DNA of 9,649 bases from Oscillospiraceae bacterium (GCA_016287555.1 JAEFAK010000059.1:1-9649); one strand, 5' to 3'. Counted from the stretch's first letter, positions 1 to 6,195 are shown. Notes: generated by a model from the letters alone, not told the origin. A program made the numbers and translations.

Positions 1-67
1 TGTTATCCATTGGGACCGCTCCAATCTGTATTTTTGAAAAACAAGGGGGCACGTTATATTCTTATGA

Positions 68-1711
68 TTATTTTACCGTACAAGGTATCATCTGAAAATG
101 CTGAAGAGCTTCCTCAATCGCCTTTTCCTTCTCCGGCGGGCATTGGGGAACTTTTGCGTTCTCCGATTTGGCCTTATTGTAGCACTCTCGTTCGATCAGG
201 CCATGTTTGGCCTTGACCTGGGCAATATACAGGCAGGACACCTTAAGGCCACTATGCTCCAGCACATATTCCTGAATCTGCTTATAGGTGGCGTCGTTCA
301 GGATGCAGGACATATCCATATCCTCCAGGGGGAATTCCACCCGGATGTTCTTACTGGATATCTCACCCTTGGAAAGCGCAAGTACCGTCTCGACATGCCC
401 GGTCCAGCAGAACATATCCACAGGCTGACATTGATCGGCTTTATATCCCATGGCGCACAAAATCTTCGCGTCCCTGGCCAGGGTGGCGGGGTCGCAGGAG
501 ACGTAGACGACGCGGCGCGGCGCCATGCGGACTATCTCGGCGATGACGGCGGCGTCGAGCCCGGCGCGCGGCGGGTCGACGATGACGACGTCGGGCCTTT
601 CGCCCGCGTCGGCGAGCCTTTTGGCCGCCTCGGCCGCGTCGGCGAGGATGAACTCCGCGTTTTCAATGCCGTTTCGGCGGGCGTTATCGCGCGCGTCGGA
701 CACGGCGGAGGGCACGACCTCGGCCCCGACGACGCGCCCGCAGTTTCGCGCGGCGCATAGGCCTATCGTCCCCGTCCCGCAGTAGAGGTCGAGCAGGAGG
801 CCGGAGCCCTCGAGGCCGCAATATTCTATCGCCTTTGAGTAGAGCCGCTCGGTCTGGCGGCGGTTTATCTGGAAAAACGAGGTTGGCGAGAGCGAAAAGC
901 GCAGGCCGAGCAGCGTATCGGTCAGCCGCTCGTCTCCCCAGAGGACGCGCTCGTCCCCGGAGAGGACGACGTTGCCCCGGGAGGCGTTTTTATCCAGCAC
1001 GACGCCTGTAAGGCCCGGCACCTCGCGGCGGAAGGCCTCGACGAGGCTCTCGATGCCGCGCGGCTCCCTCGCGCAGACGACGCAGACGGCGGTCGATCCG
1101 TCGGAGGCGGTGCGCGTCATGAGCCGGCGCACGCAGCCGCGGCCGGTCTTCTCGTCATATTCGGGGGCGCCGGTTTCGTCCATCCACGCGCGCAGTGCGC
1201 GGGCGGCGGCGTTGGCGGCGGGAGTCTGAAGAAGGCAGCTCTCTACGGGGAGAATGTCATGGCTGCGGGCTCGGTAAAACCCTGTCACGGCCTTCCCGCC
1301 GGCGCGCCCGACGGCGAAAACGGCCTTGTTCCTGTAGCCGAAGCGCTCGGGCGAGGGCTCGACTCGCTCCGCGCGCAGCTCCAGCCCGCCGATGCGCTCA
1401 AGCGCGTCGTTTACGCGGGCGAGCTTTATCTCCAGCTCCCCGGCATAGTCGGCATGGAGCAGGGCGCAGCCGCCGCAGCGCGGGAAATGCGGGCATTCGG
1501 GGGCGATCCTGTGCTCCGAGGGCTCGATAATCTCCTCGGCCTTGGCCCAGACGACGCCCTTTCCGGCGCGCAGGATATGCGCGCGGCAGACTTCGCCCGG
1601 CAGCGCGCCCTTTACGAATACGGCGCGGCCCTCTATATGTGCGACACCCTCGCCGCCGCTGGCGGCGCCGTCTATGCGCGCCTCTACGACGTCGTTTTTC
1701 TTCAGCTCCAT
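68..1711 (-). CDS. rlmD: 23S rRNA (uracil-C5)-methyltransferase, RlmD/RlmCD type, with extra C-terminal domain
   Basis: Probable SAM-dependent 23S rRNA uracil-C5 methyltransferase (U1939, and/or U747 in RlmCD-type enzymes), acting in the cytoplasm. Visible in the 547 residues: an N-terminal TRAM domain (about 3-60); the four Fe-S cysteines C73, C79, C82 and C159; SAM motif DLYCGTGTIG (308-317); DPPRAG (379-384); the catalytic nucleophile C406 in SCDPATLARD; and the catalytic Glu in GHVETV (E441). Family members usually end near residue 450. Here about 95 residues follow (450-547), with conserved-looking SLYIAQVK and KSENAKVPQCPPEKE motifs. I recall a similar tail on other Firmicutes RlmD-like proteins, but its function is unknown to me. 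The start is supported by GGAGG at 1718-1722 (complement), 6 bases from ATG. GC content falls abruptly for codons after about residue 411, which suggests the 3' end was exchanged with a foreign homologue. The family call is secure; the exact uridine target is not. Confidence 0.93.
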   Translation of the reverse strand: MELKKNDVVEARIDGAASGGEGVAHIEGRAVFVKGALPGEVCRAHILRAGKGVVWAKAEEIIEPSEHRIAPECPHFPRCGGCALLHADYAGELEIKLARVNDALERIGGLELRAERVEPSPERFGYRNKAVFAVGRAGGKAVTGFYRARSHDILPVESCLLQTPAANAAARALRAWMDETGAPEYDEKTGRGCVRRLMTRTASDGSTAVCVVCAREPRGIESLVEAFRREVPGLTGVVLDKNASRGNVVLSGDERVLWGDERLTDTLLGLRFSLSPTSFFQINRRQTERLYSKAIEYCGLEGSGLLLDLYCGTGTIGLCAARNCGRVVGAEVVPSAVSDARDNARRNGIENAEFILADAAEAAKRLADAGERPDVVIVDPPRAGLDAAVIAEIVRMAPRRVVYVSCDPATLARDAKILCAMGYKADQCQPVDMFCWTGHVETVLALSKGEISSKNIRVEFPLEDMDMSCILNDATYKQIQEYVLEHSGLKVSCLYIAQVKAKHGLIERECYNKAKSENAKVPQCPPEKEKAIEEALQHFQMIPCTVK

Positions 1712-1750
1712 CCCATGCCTCCGGAAAATGCGTATATTTCTGATTTTTTC

Positions 1751-1779
1751 ATTTTATATCAGCCGCGTCAGCTTTTCAA
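1751..1779 (-). promoter_or_regulatory. Sigma-70-type promoter of rlmD
   Basis: On the minus strand, TTGAAA (1779 to 1774) and TAAAAT (1756 to 1751) are separated by exactly 17 bases, each one mismatch from consensus. Transcription would start near 1744 and give a leader of about 33 bases before the rlmD ATG at 1711, with the GGAGG ribosome site in it. No competing minus-strand gene lies between this site and rlmD. Confidence 0.7.
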
Positions 1780-1782
1780 CCC

Positions 1783-1819
1783 CGCGCGTGCGTACGCGCG
1801 CGCTTGCGCGCGACTTTTT
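1783..1819. other. Alternating purine-pyrimidine tract and GC hairpin with T-run
   Basis: Bases 1783-1803 alternate pyrimidine and purine without a break for 21 bases, mostly CG steps, a composition known to favour Z-DNA. The tract is also an imperfect inverted repeat centred at 1793/1794 (9 of 10 pairs). Overlapping it, CGCGCG (1797-1802), loop CTTG and CGCGCG (1807-1812) can form a 6-bp hairpin, followed by five T at 1815-1819. That resembles a rightward intrinsic terminator, although no rightward gene precedes it. It lies just upstream of the rlmD promoter -35 and before the rightward promoter of the next gene. Its role is unknown; insulating the divergent units or stopping transcription antisense to rlmD are guesses. 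Confidence 0.35.
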
Positions 1820-1853
1820 GCCCCCGCTATTGCGTTAATGCGGCAAATACCTA

Positions 1854-1882
1854 TTGCAAAACGCGTTTTAATTTGTTAATAT
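1854..1882 (+). promoter_or_regulatory. Candidate promoter of the zinc-ribbon protein gene
   Basis: TTGCAA (1854-1859), a 17-base spacer and TAATAT (1877-1882), each 4 of 6 to consensus. An overlapping TATACT (1880-1885) is a better -10 but would sit 20 bases from the same -35. The region is AT-rich within a GC-rich genome. Transcription would start near 1889-1892 and give a leader of about 55 bases. Confidence 0.5.
1858..1869. promoter_or_regulatory. 12-bp perfect palindrome, possible operator
   Basis: AAAACGCGTTTT is a perfect 12-bp inverted repeat lying between the candidate -35 and -10 elements of the rightward promoter, a typical repressor position. A direct repeat CTATTGC (1827-1833 and 1851-1857, 24 bases apart) lies just upstream. 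No regulator is encoded beside it, so the binding protein, if there is one, is unknown. A chance palindrome cannot be excluded. Confidence 0.3.
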
Positions 1883-1904
1883 ACTGTAAACAGCCATATA
1901 AATC

Positions 1905-1921
1905 GGCGGGAGGCTCCCGCC
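1905..1921 (+). promoter_or_regulatory. Leader hairpin upstream of the zinc-ribbon gene
   Basis: GGCGGGA (1905-1911), triloop GGC and TCCCGCC (1915-1921) form a perfect 7-bp GC-rich hairpin about 15 bases from the predicted transcript start and 9 bases before the ribosome site AAAGGA (1931-1936). No T-run follows, so it is not an intrinsic terminator. A 5' stabilising stem is one plausible role; this is inference. Confidence 0.4.
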
Positions 1922-1944
1922 AAGTCAAAGAAAGGATGTAGAAA

Positions 1945-2397
1945 ATGTTTTGTGTAAAATGCGGCGCCGAGATAGAAGACGGCACCCAGTTCTGCCCCAA
2001 GTGCGGAGCTACTCAGGAGCCCCCCGTTCAGGCCGCTGCCGAGCAGGTCTATAATGCCGCTCCCGCTGCCGCGCCCGCTCCCGAGGCCGGCAAGAGCAAA
2101 TCCATCATGGCCCTCGTTTTCGGCATAGTCTCCATCGTCCTCTCCGGCTTCTTCTCCGCCAGATGGGTCGGCGTCGTCCTCGGCGTCATCGGCCTCGTCT
2201 GCGCCATCATCGGCATGAGCATGGCCAAGAACGCCAGAGCCGAAATGGCCGCCGCCGGGATCGATCCCTCCACGGGCAAGATGGCTCAGGTCGGCAAGAT
2301 CCTCTCCATCATCGGTCTTGTCTGCGCCATCATCGCCATCATCGTCGCGATCATCCTCGCGATCGTCTATTGCAGCCTCAAGAAGTATCTCTATTGA
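1945..2397 (+). CDS. Zinc-ribbon membrane protein, DUF4190-like
   Basis: A 150-residue protein of unknown function. It opens with a short zinc ribbon, C3-x2-C6 and C17-x2-C20, followed by a flexible Ala/Pro linker (about 22-50). Hydrophobic segments follow at about 54-70, 74-93 and 118-143, the first two separated by a short turn. A short polar stretch (94-117) lies between the second and third, and the tail ends KKYLY. The second and third segments share the repeat IGLVCAII (82-89 and 123-130). This layout is common in Firmicutes proteins annotated as zinc ribbon plus DUF4190; the zinc ribbon probably faces the cytoplasm and may bind nucleic acid or a partner. The start is fixed by AAAGGA at 1931-1936, 8 bases upstream. 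The gene is monocistronic, with its own promoter candidate and terminator. Ile is mostly ATC and Ala mostly GCC, unlike the ATA/GCG-rich neighbours, which may reflect strong expression. No enzymatic motif is visible. Confidence 0.85.
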   Translation: MFCVKCGAEIEDGTQFCPKCGATQEPPVQAAAEQVYNAAPAAAPAPEAGKSKSIMALVFGIVSIVLSGFFSARWVGVVLGVIGLVCAIIGMSMAKNARAEMAAAGIDPSTGKMAQVGKILSIIGLVCAIIAIIVAIILAIVYCSLKKYLY

Positions 2398-2410
2398 TAT
2401 GACCCGACAG

Positions 2411-2442
2411 GCGCCGGTCCGCAAGCGCGGGCCGGCGCTTTT
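2411..2442 (+). terminator. Intrinsic terminator after the zinc-ribbon gene
   Basis: GCGCCGGTCC (2411-2420), loop of 8 and GGGCCGGCGC (2429-2438) pair over 10 bp with one G-U, followed by TTTT (2439-2442). It begins 13 bases after the stop codon. The T-run is short, so some readthrough into the next gene pair is possible. I see no convincing promoter between here and 2479. Confidence 0.8.
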
Positions 2443-2478
2443 CCCTTCTCAGGGGAAGATTTTTGAAAGGTTGACTTT

Positions 2479-3246
2479 ATGGAATACGTGACCGTTTTCG
2501 GCATAAAGCTGCCGATATACGGGCTGTGCGTCCTCGCGGGGATACTCCTCGCGGCGCTGGCGCTGCTCATCCGCGGCGAAAAGAAGGAGCGCGACCTCGA
2601 TTTCCTGACTTTTCTCTGCGGCTGCGTCGGGCTCTACGTGGGCGCGAAGCTGCTCTACCTCATCACGGTGGCCCCGGAGATATGGGCCCGCCGCGAGCTG
2701 CTGCGCGATCCGGAGTTCGTCGAGGCGCTGATAACGGGCGGATTTGTATTTTACGGCGGGCTGCTCGGCGGCATAGCCGGCATAGCGATATACTGCAAAT
2801 GCATGAAGCGCCGCTTCATAAAGACGCTCGACACGCTCGTCCCCTGCTTCGCGATAGGGCAGGCGGCGGGGCGCGTCGGCTGCAATTTCGTCGGCTGCTG
2901 CTACGGTATCCCCTACGACGGCCCGCTCGCGCGCGTTTATCCCGTCGGAGAGCACGCGATGGGCGGCGTGCCGCTCTTCCCCGTCCAGCTCACGGAGGCG
3001 GCGATCCTGCTCGTCATCTTCGTCGTGCTTATGACGCTCGGGCGCAGGCGCGAGGGCTTCGCCAGCGGGCTCTACCTCGTCCTCTCGGCGGTCACGCGCT
3101 TCCTGCTTGAATTTCTGCGCGGCGACGCCGAGCGCGGCTTCCTCTTCGGCCTGGCGACCTCGCAGTGGATAGCGCTGCTCATCCTTCTTCCCCTCGGCAT
3201 ATTCCTCATCGTGCGCTCCGCGCGCAAGAAAGGGAGCGAAACATGA
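2479..3246 (+). CDS. lgt: Prolipoprotein diacylglyceryl transferase family membrane protein (GCCYG variant)
   Basis: A 255-residue multi-pass membrane protein of the Lgt family, whose canonical members move diacylglycerol from phosphatidylglycerol to the lipobox Cys of prolipoproteins. About seven hydrophobic segments are visible. Family features seen are LPIYG (Y14, likely the E. coli Y26 position), GFVFYGG (88-94), GRVGCNFVGCCYG (131-143), PVQLTE (168-173) and RFLLEFLRGD (207-216), with R207 and E211 matching E. coli R239 and E243. By ungapped alignment from memory, E. coli H103, N146 and E151 correspond to Tyr, Cys and Cys. This may therefore be a divergent paralogue of the common GCCYG type rather than the cell's main Lgt. 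GAAAGG at 2465-2470 sits 8 bases before the ATG. The stop overlaps the rfbA start (ATGA), so the two are translationally coupled. The family call is firm; the exact reaction is less so. Confidence 0.85.
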   Translation: MEYVTVFGIKLPIYGLCVLAGILLAALALLIRGEKKERDLDFLTFLCGCVGLYVGAKLLYLITVAPEIWARRELLRDPEFVEALITGGFVFYGGLLGGIAGIAIYCKCMKRRFIKTLDTLVPCFAIGQAAGRVGCNFVGCCYGIPYDGPLARVYPVGEHAMGGVPLFPVQLTEAAILLVIFVVLMTLGRRREGFASGLYLVLSAVTRFLLEFLRGDAERGFLFGLATSQWIALLILLPLGIFLIVRSARKKGSET

Positions 3247-4106
3247 AAGGCATAATCCTCGCGGCCGGAAAGGGCACACGGCTCTACCCCATGACGAAGC
3301 CCGTCTGCAAGCCCCTCCTGCCGATATACGACAAGCCCATGATCTTTTACCCGCTGAGCGTCCTTCAGCAGGCGGGGATAAGCGAGGTCCTCATCATCAC
3401 CCCGCCCGGCGAGACGGAGCCCTTCGAGCGCCTCTTCGGCGACGGGTCGCGCCTCGGCATGTCCATATGCTACCGGGAGCAGCCCGTCCAGCGCGGCATA
3501 GCCGACGCCTTCATCATCGGCGCGGACTTCATCGGCGCGGACCGCGTCTGCCTCGTTCTGGGGGACAACGTTTTCTACGGCGACGGTCTGGAGGAAAAGC
3601 TCGCGAAGGCCGCCGCCAATGAGGACGGCGCGACCATCTTCGGCTACTGGGTCGAGGACCCGCGCGCCTTCGGCGTCGTCGAGTTCGACGCGGAGGGCAG
3701 GGCCGTCAGCATCGAGGAAAAGCCGGAAAGACCCCGCTCCAACTACATAGTCCCCGGGCTGTATTTCTATACGCCCGACGTCGTCGCCATCGCCCGCGGC
3801 CTCGAGCCCTCGGCCCGCGGCGAGCTGGAGATAACCGGCGTCAACAACGTCTATCTCGCGCAGGGCAGGCTCGGCGTCGTGACGCTGGGCAGCGAGTTCA
3901 CCTGGCTCGACGCGGGGACGGAGGACAGCCTGCTCGACAGCGCGCGCACCGTCGCGGAGCTGGAGAAAAAGACGGGGCGCTGCGTCGCCTGCATAGAGGA
4001 GCAGAGCTTCCGCAACGGGTGGATAGACGCGGAAAAGCTCCGCGCGCTCGGCACGGAGCTGGAAAAAACGAAATACGGAAAATACATCCTCTCGCTTCTG
4101 GACTGA
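3243..4106 (+). CDS. rfbA: Glucose-1-phosphate thymidylyltransferase
   Basis: Converts dTTP and glucose-1-phosphate to dTDP-glucose and pyrophosphate, the first step towards dTDP-rhamnose and other dTDP-sugars for cell-surface glycans; cytoplasmic. In 287 residues, close to the usual 285-295, are visible: GKGTRLYP (9-16), the nucleotide-binding signature; KPLLPIYDKPM with K23; LGDNVFYG with D108 as metal ligand; EEKP with K160; SARGELEIT (190-198); and WLDAGT with D223 as the second metal ligand. The usual GLAQAF is GIADAF here (85-90). A longer reading frame begins at 3165, but the ATG at 3243 fits the family N-terminus. It has GGGAG at 3232-3236 six bases upstream and overlaps the previous stop as ATGA. 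rfbB, rfbC and rfbD are not in the window, so this copy is isolated from its pathway. A strong terminator follows. Confidence 0.95.
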   Translation: MKGIILAAGKGTRLYPMTKPVCKPLLPIYDKPMIFYPLSVLQQAGISEVLIITPPGETEPFERLFGDGSRLGMSICYREQPVQRGIADAFIIGADFIGADRVCLVLGDNVFYGDGLEEKLAKAAANEDGATIFGYWVEDPRAFGVVEFDAEGRAVSIEEKPERPRSNYIVPGLYFYTPDVVAIARGLEPSARGELEITGVNNVYLAQGRLGVVTLGSEFTWLDAGTEDSLLDSARTVAELEKKTGRCVACIEEQSFRNGWIDAEKLRALGTELEKTKYGKYILSLLD

Positions 4107-4127
4107 AGCGTTTTTGAGGTCATTCAT

Positions 4128-4165
4128 CCCCGCCCCGTCGGCACCGACCAGGGGCGGGGCTTTTT
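4128..4165 (+). terminator. Intrinsic terminator after rfbA
   Basis: CCCCGCCCC (4128-4136) pairs perfectly with GGGGCGGGG (4151-4159). The loop contains an inner GTCG/CGAC stem, and C plus TTTTT follow (4160-4165). A second, alternative hairpin GGGGC-TTTTT-GCCCC followed by TTTT (4156-4174) overlaps its 3' side. It closes the Lgt-rfbA unit and isolates the operon that begins at 4282. Confidence 0.88.
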
Positions 4166-4210
4166 GCCCCTTTTCCCTGCTTCTGGACAGCGCCGCAGGG
4201 CGTTTCTTTA

Positions 4211-4239
4211 TTGCACGCTCCGACAGAATGTGATATAAT
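4211..4239 (+). promoter_or_regulatory. Extended -10 promoter of the acyl-activation operon
   Basis: TATAAT (4234-4239) is a perfect -10 and is preceded by TG at 4231-4232 (TGATATAAT, an extended -10). TTGCAC (4211-4216) lies 17 bases upstream as a weak -35. The tract is AT-rich in a GC-rich surrounding and sits between the rfbA terminator and the first operon gene. Transcription should start near 4246, giving a leader of about 36 bases. Confidence 0.8.
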
Positions 4240-4258
4240 TTATTAAATTTCCGCCTGG

Positions 4259-4285
4259 ATGCAAAAAACGGGACTGAACGAATGA
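4259..4285 (+). other. Possible 8-codon upstream ORF coupled to the operon's first gene
   Basis: An ATG at 4259 opens an 8-residue frame, MQKTGLNE, whose TGA (4283-4285) overlaps the ATG of the next gene (ATGA at 4282-4285). It would begin about 13 bases after the predicted transcript start and has no visible Shine-Dalgarno. The main gene also has only a weak site (GGGA, 4270-4273, spacing 8). Translation of this leader and re-initiation could set expression. Chance occurrence is quite possible. Confidence 0.25.
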
Positions 4286-6195
4286 AAAACCCCACGCTCG
4301 CGGGCTTTTCCCGCGTCAACGATTACGTAAAAGACAAGCTCCGCCGCTTCGAGAGCATGGAGCCCGGCTTCGCCTCTCTCTTCGAGCTGATGTTCTCCGA
4401 ATCCGACAACGTGCTCTATGAGGTCAGCGAGGGCTACAGGATAGTCCGCACGACCTACGGCGAGGCCCGCGAGGCCGCCATAGGCAAGTCCGCGGCGCTC
4501 TCGGCGCTGCTCGCGGACGCGCCGCGCGGCGCCGCCGTCGGCATATACCTCGAAAACGGGCCGGAGTGGATAGAGACGCTCTGGGCCGTCCTGCGGAGCG
4601 GCTTCCGCCCGCTGCTCATGAACATGCGCCTCGACGATGAGACGCTGCGCGGGGCGCTGGCTCAGGCGGGCGCCGTCGCCGTCATTTCGGAAAGCCGCGA
4701 ATTCGGCGTCCGGGCGATACATTCTCTGCCGCCCGCAGAGGCGGACGGAGCCGAGCCCGTCTTCGCCGAGGAGCTGCTCGTCATGAGCTCCGGCACGAGC
4801 GGCGGGGTCAAGCTCTGCGCCTACGGCGCGGAAGAGTTCCGCCTGCAGATACGCGACAGCCTCGATATCATCCTGCGCTGCGGGGCGATGAAAAAGCTTT
4901 ATAACGGAAATATAAAGCACCTCGACTTCCTCCCGTTTTACCACATATTCGGCCTGACGGCGGTCTACGTCTGGTTCGGCTTTTTCGGGCGCGCCTTCGT
5001 GCATCTGGCCGACCTCGCGCCGCAGACGATAGTCAATACGATACGCCGCCACGAGGTCACGCACATCTTCTCCGTCCCCCTCTTCTGGGAGAAGGTCCGC
5101 GAACAGGCGCTGCGCGTCATCGACGAGCGCGGTCAGCGCGCACGGTTCGACAGGGCGCTGTCCCTCTCGCTGAAGCTCGGAGACGTGCCGCTGCTCGGCA
5201 GGCTGTTCAGAAAGCTCGCCTTCCGCGAGGTGCGGGATAACCTCTTCGGGGAGAGCATAAGCTTTATGATAACGGGCGGGAGCGCGATCCCCCGCAGCGT
5301 TCTGGAATTCTTCAACGGCATCGGATACAGGTTCGCCAACGGCTACGGCATGACCGAGACGGGCATCACCTCCGTCGAGCTGAGCTCGAAGCTGCGCACG
5401 ATATGCGGCGGCTCCGTCGGCAGGCCGATGAGCTCGATAAAATACGCCCGCGGCCCGGAGGGAGGGCTCCTCGTCTCCGGCGCGTCGACGGCGAAATATA
5501 TCATCGAGGGCGGCGTGAAGCGCGCCCGCGAAGCCGTCTTCGATACGCGCGACCTCGCCGAGGAGAGAGACGGCCGCTGGTATATCCTCGGCCGGCGCGA
5601 CGACCTCGTCGTCTCCCCGGGCGGGGAAAACCTCAATCCCGAGCTGATCGAGCCGCGATTCGAAATAGACGGGCTCGAAGGGGTCTGCCTCACGGCGGAC
5701 AGGCGCTCCGGCGAGAGCGTCCCCGTCCTGCTGGCGGGAATAGGGCGCGGCTGCTCCGCGGCGAAGGCCGAAAGGCTCGGCGCGGCGGTCCGCGCGCGCA
5801 TAGGCGAGCTGGGGCTCGCCCCGGAGATAAAGAGCGTCGTCCTCGTCGCGGGCAGTCTCATAGCCCCCGACGACTTCAAGCTCAACCGCAGAAGGCTCGC
5901 CGCCGCGCTCGAGGCGGGCACGCTCCCCGTCTTCGACCCCGCCGCCGCGGAGGAGGCGCCGGACGATCCCCTCTGCGCGGAGATCCTTTCGATGTTCGCC
6001 GCCGCGCTCGGAAAGGAGCCGGGCGAGATATCCTACGGCGCCGATTTCTTCCTCGACCTCGGCGGGTCGAGTCTTGACTACTTCGCCATGATCGCCGCCC
6101 TGCGCGAGCGGTTCGGGCTGGAGTTCCCCACCGAGGCGGGCAGCAGCCTCGGCAGCGTTCAGGCGCTGTACGAATACGTAAAGGCCGCGCTATGA
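4282..6195 (+). CDS. AMP-forming acyl ligase fused to a C-terminal acyl-carrier domain
   Basis: Predicted to adenylate a carboxylic (probably fatty) acid and load it on the phosphopantetheine arm of its own carrier domain. The ANL-superfamily ligase spans about residues 30-545: phosphate-binding loop SSGTSGGVK (169-177), FLPFYHIFG (216-224), TGGSAIP (331-337), YGMTETG (355-361), hinge region GRRDD (437-441) and catalytic Lys K533 in DFKLNRRR. The usual TGD is TRD here (422-424). Residues about 560-637 form a carrier domain with LGGSSLDYF; S597 is the expected attachment site, with Ser replacing the usual preceding Asp. There is no condensation, ketosynthase or thioesterase domain, so it is not a normal NRPS or PKS module. 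It is the first gene after a strong promoter, and its stop overlaps the next start (ATGA). The acyl substrate cannot be read from sequence. The domain call is firm; the fatty-acid assignment rests on the neighbours. Confidence 0.9.
   Translation: MKNPTLAGFSRVNDYVKDKLRRFESMEPGFASLFELMFSESDNVLYEVSEGYRIVRTTYGEAREAAIGKSAALSALLADAPRGAAVGIYLENGPEWIETLWAVLRSGFRPLLMNMRLDDETLRGALAQAGAVAVISESREFGVRAIHSLPPAEADGAEPVFAEELLVMSSGTSGGVKLCAYGAEEFRLQIRDSLDIILRCGAMKKLYNGNIKHLDFLPFYHIFGLTAVYVWFGFFGRAFVHLADLAPQTIVNTIRRHEVTHIFSVPLFWEKVREQALRVIDERGQRARFDRALSLSLKLGDVPLLGRLFRKLAFREVRDNLFGESISFMITGGSAIPRSVLEFFNGIGYRFANGYGMTETGITSVELSSKLRTICGGSVGRPMSSIKYARGPEGGLLVSGASTAKYIIEGGVKRAREAVFDTRDLAEERDGRWYILGRRDDLVVSPGGENLNPELIEPRFEIDGLEGVCLTADRRSGESVPVLLAGIGRGCSAAKAERLGAAVRARIGELGLAPEIKSVVLVAGSLIAPDDFKLNRRRLAAALEAGTLPVFDPAAAEEAPDDPLCAEILSMFAAALGKEPGEISYGADFFLDLGGSSLDYFAMIAALRERFGLEFPTEAGSSLGSVQALYEYVKAAL

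Noticed and set aside
1..27. Small inverted repeat TTGGG/TCCAA followed by TTTTT near the left edge
   Set aside because: The 5-bp stem with a G-U pair is weak, it faces the wrong way to end rlmD, and no rightward gene can be seen before it.
1876..2424. Minus-strand Asp/Gly-rich frame opposite the zinc-ribbon gene
   Set aside because: The repetitive DD/ED composition is the complement of ATC/GTC-rich membrane codons; no ribosome site or domain is visible.
3165..3242. Upstream extension of rfbA to an ATG at 3165
   Set aside because: It would overlap the Lgt gene by over 80 bases. The family N-terminus MKGIILAAGKGTR begins at 3243, which has a ribosome site and an ATGA overlap.
4191..4207. Small hairpin CGCC/GGCG followed by T-rich bases before the operon promoter
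   Set aside because: The stem is only 4 bp and the T-run is interrupted; the strong terminator at 4128-4165 already explains termination.
3072..4319. Minus-strand frame of 415 codons across lgt, rfbA and the terminator
   Set aside because: It crosses two well-supported genes, a terminator and the operon promoter on the other strand, and shows no domain.
5403..6077. Arg-rich plus-strand frame inside the ligase-carrier gene
   Set aside because: Out-of-frame reading of GC-rich sequence, fully inside a gene with clear motifs.
4282..6195. NRPS adenylation-thiolation module
   Set aside because: There is an adenylation-type ligase and a carrier, but no condensation, epimerisation or thioesterase domain in or near it, and the neighbours are lipid acyltransferases. 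A fatty or aryl acid ligase is more likely.
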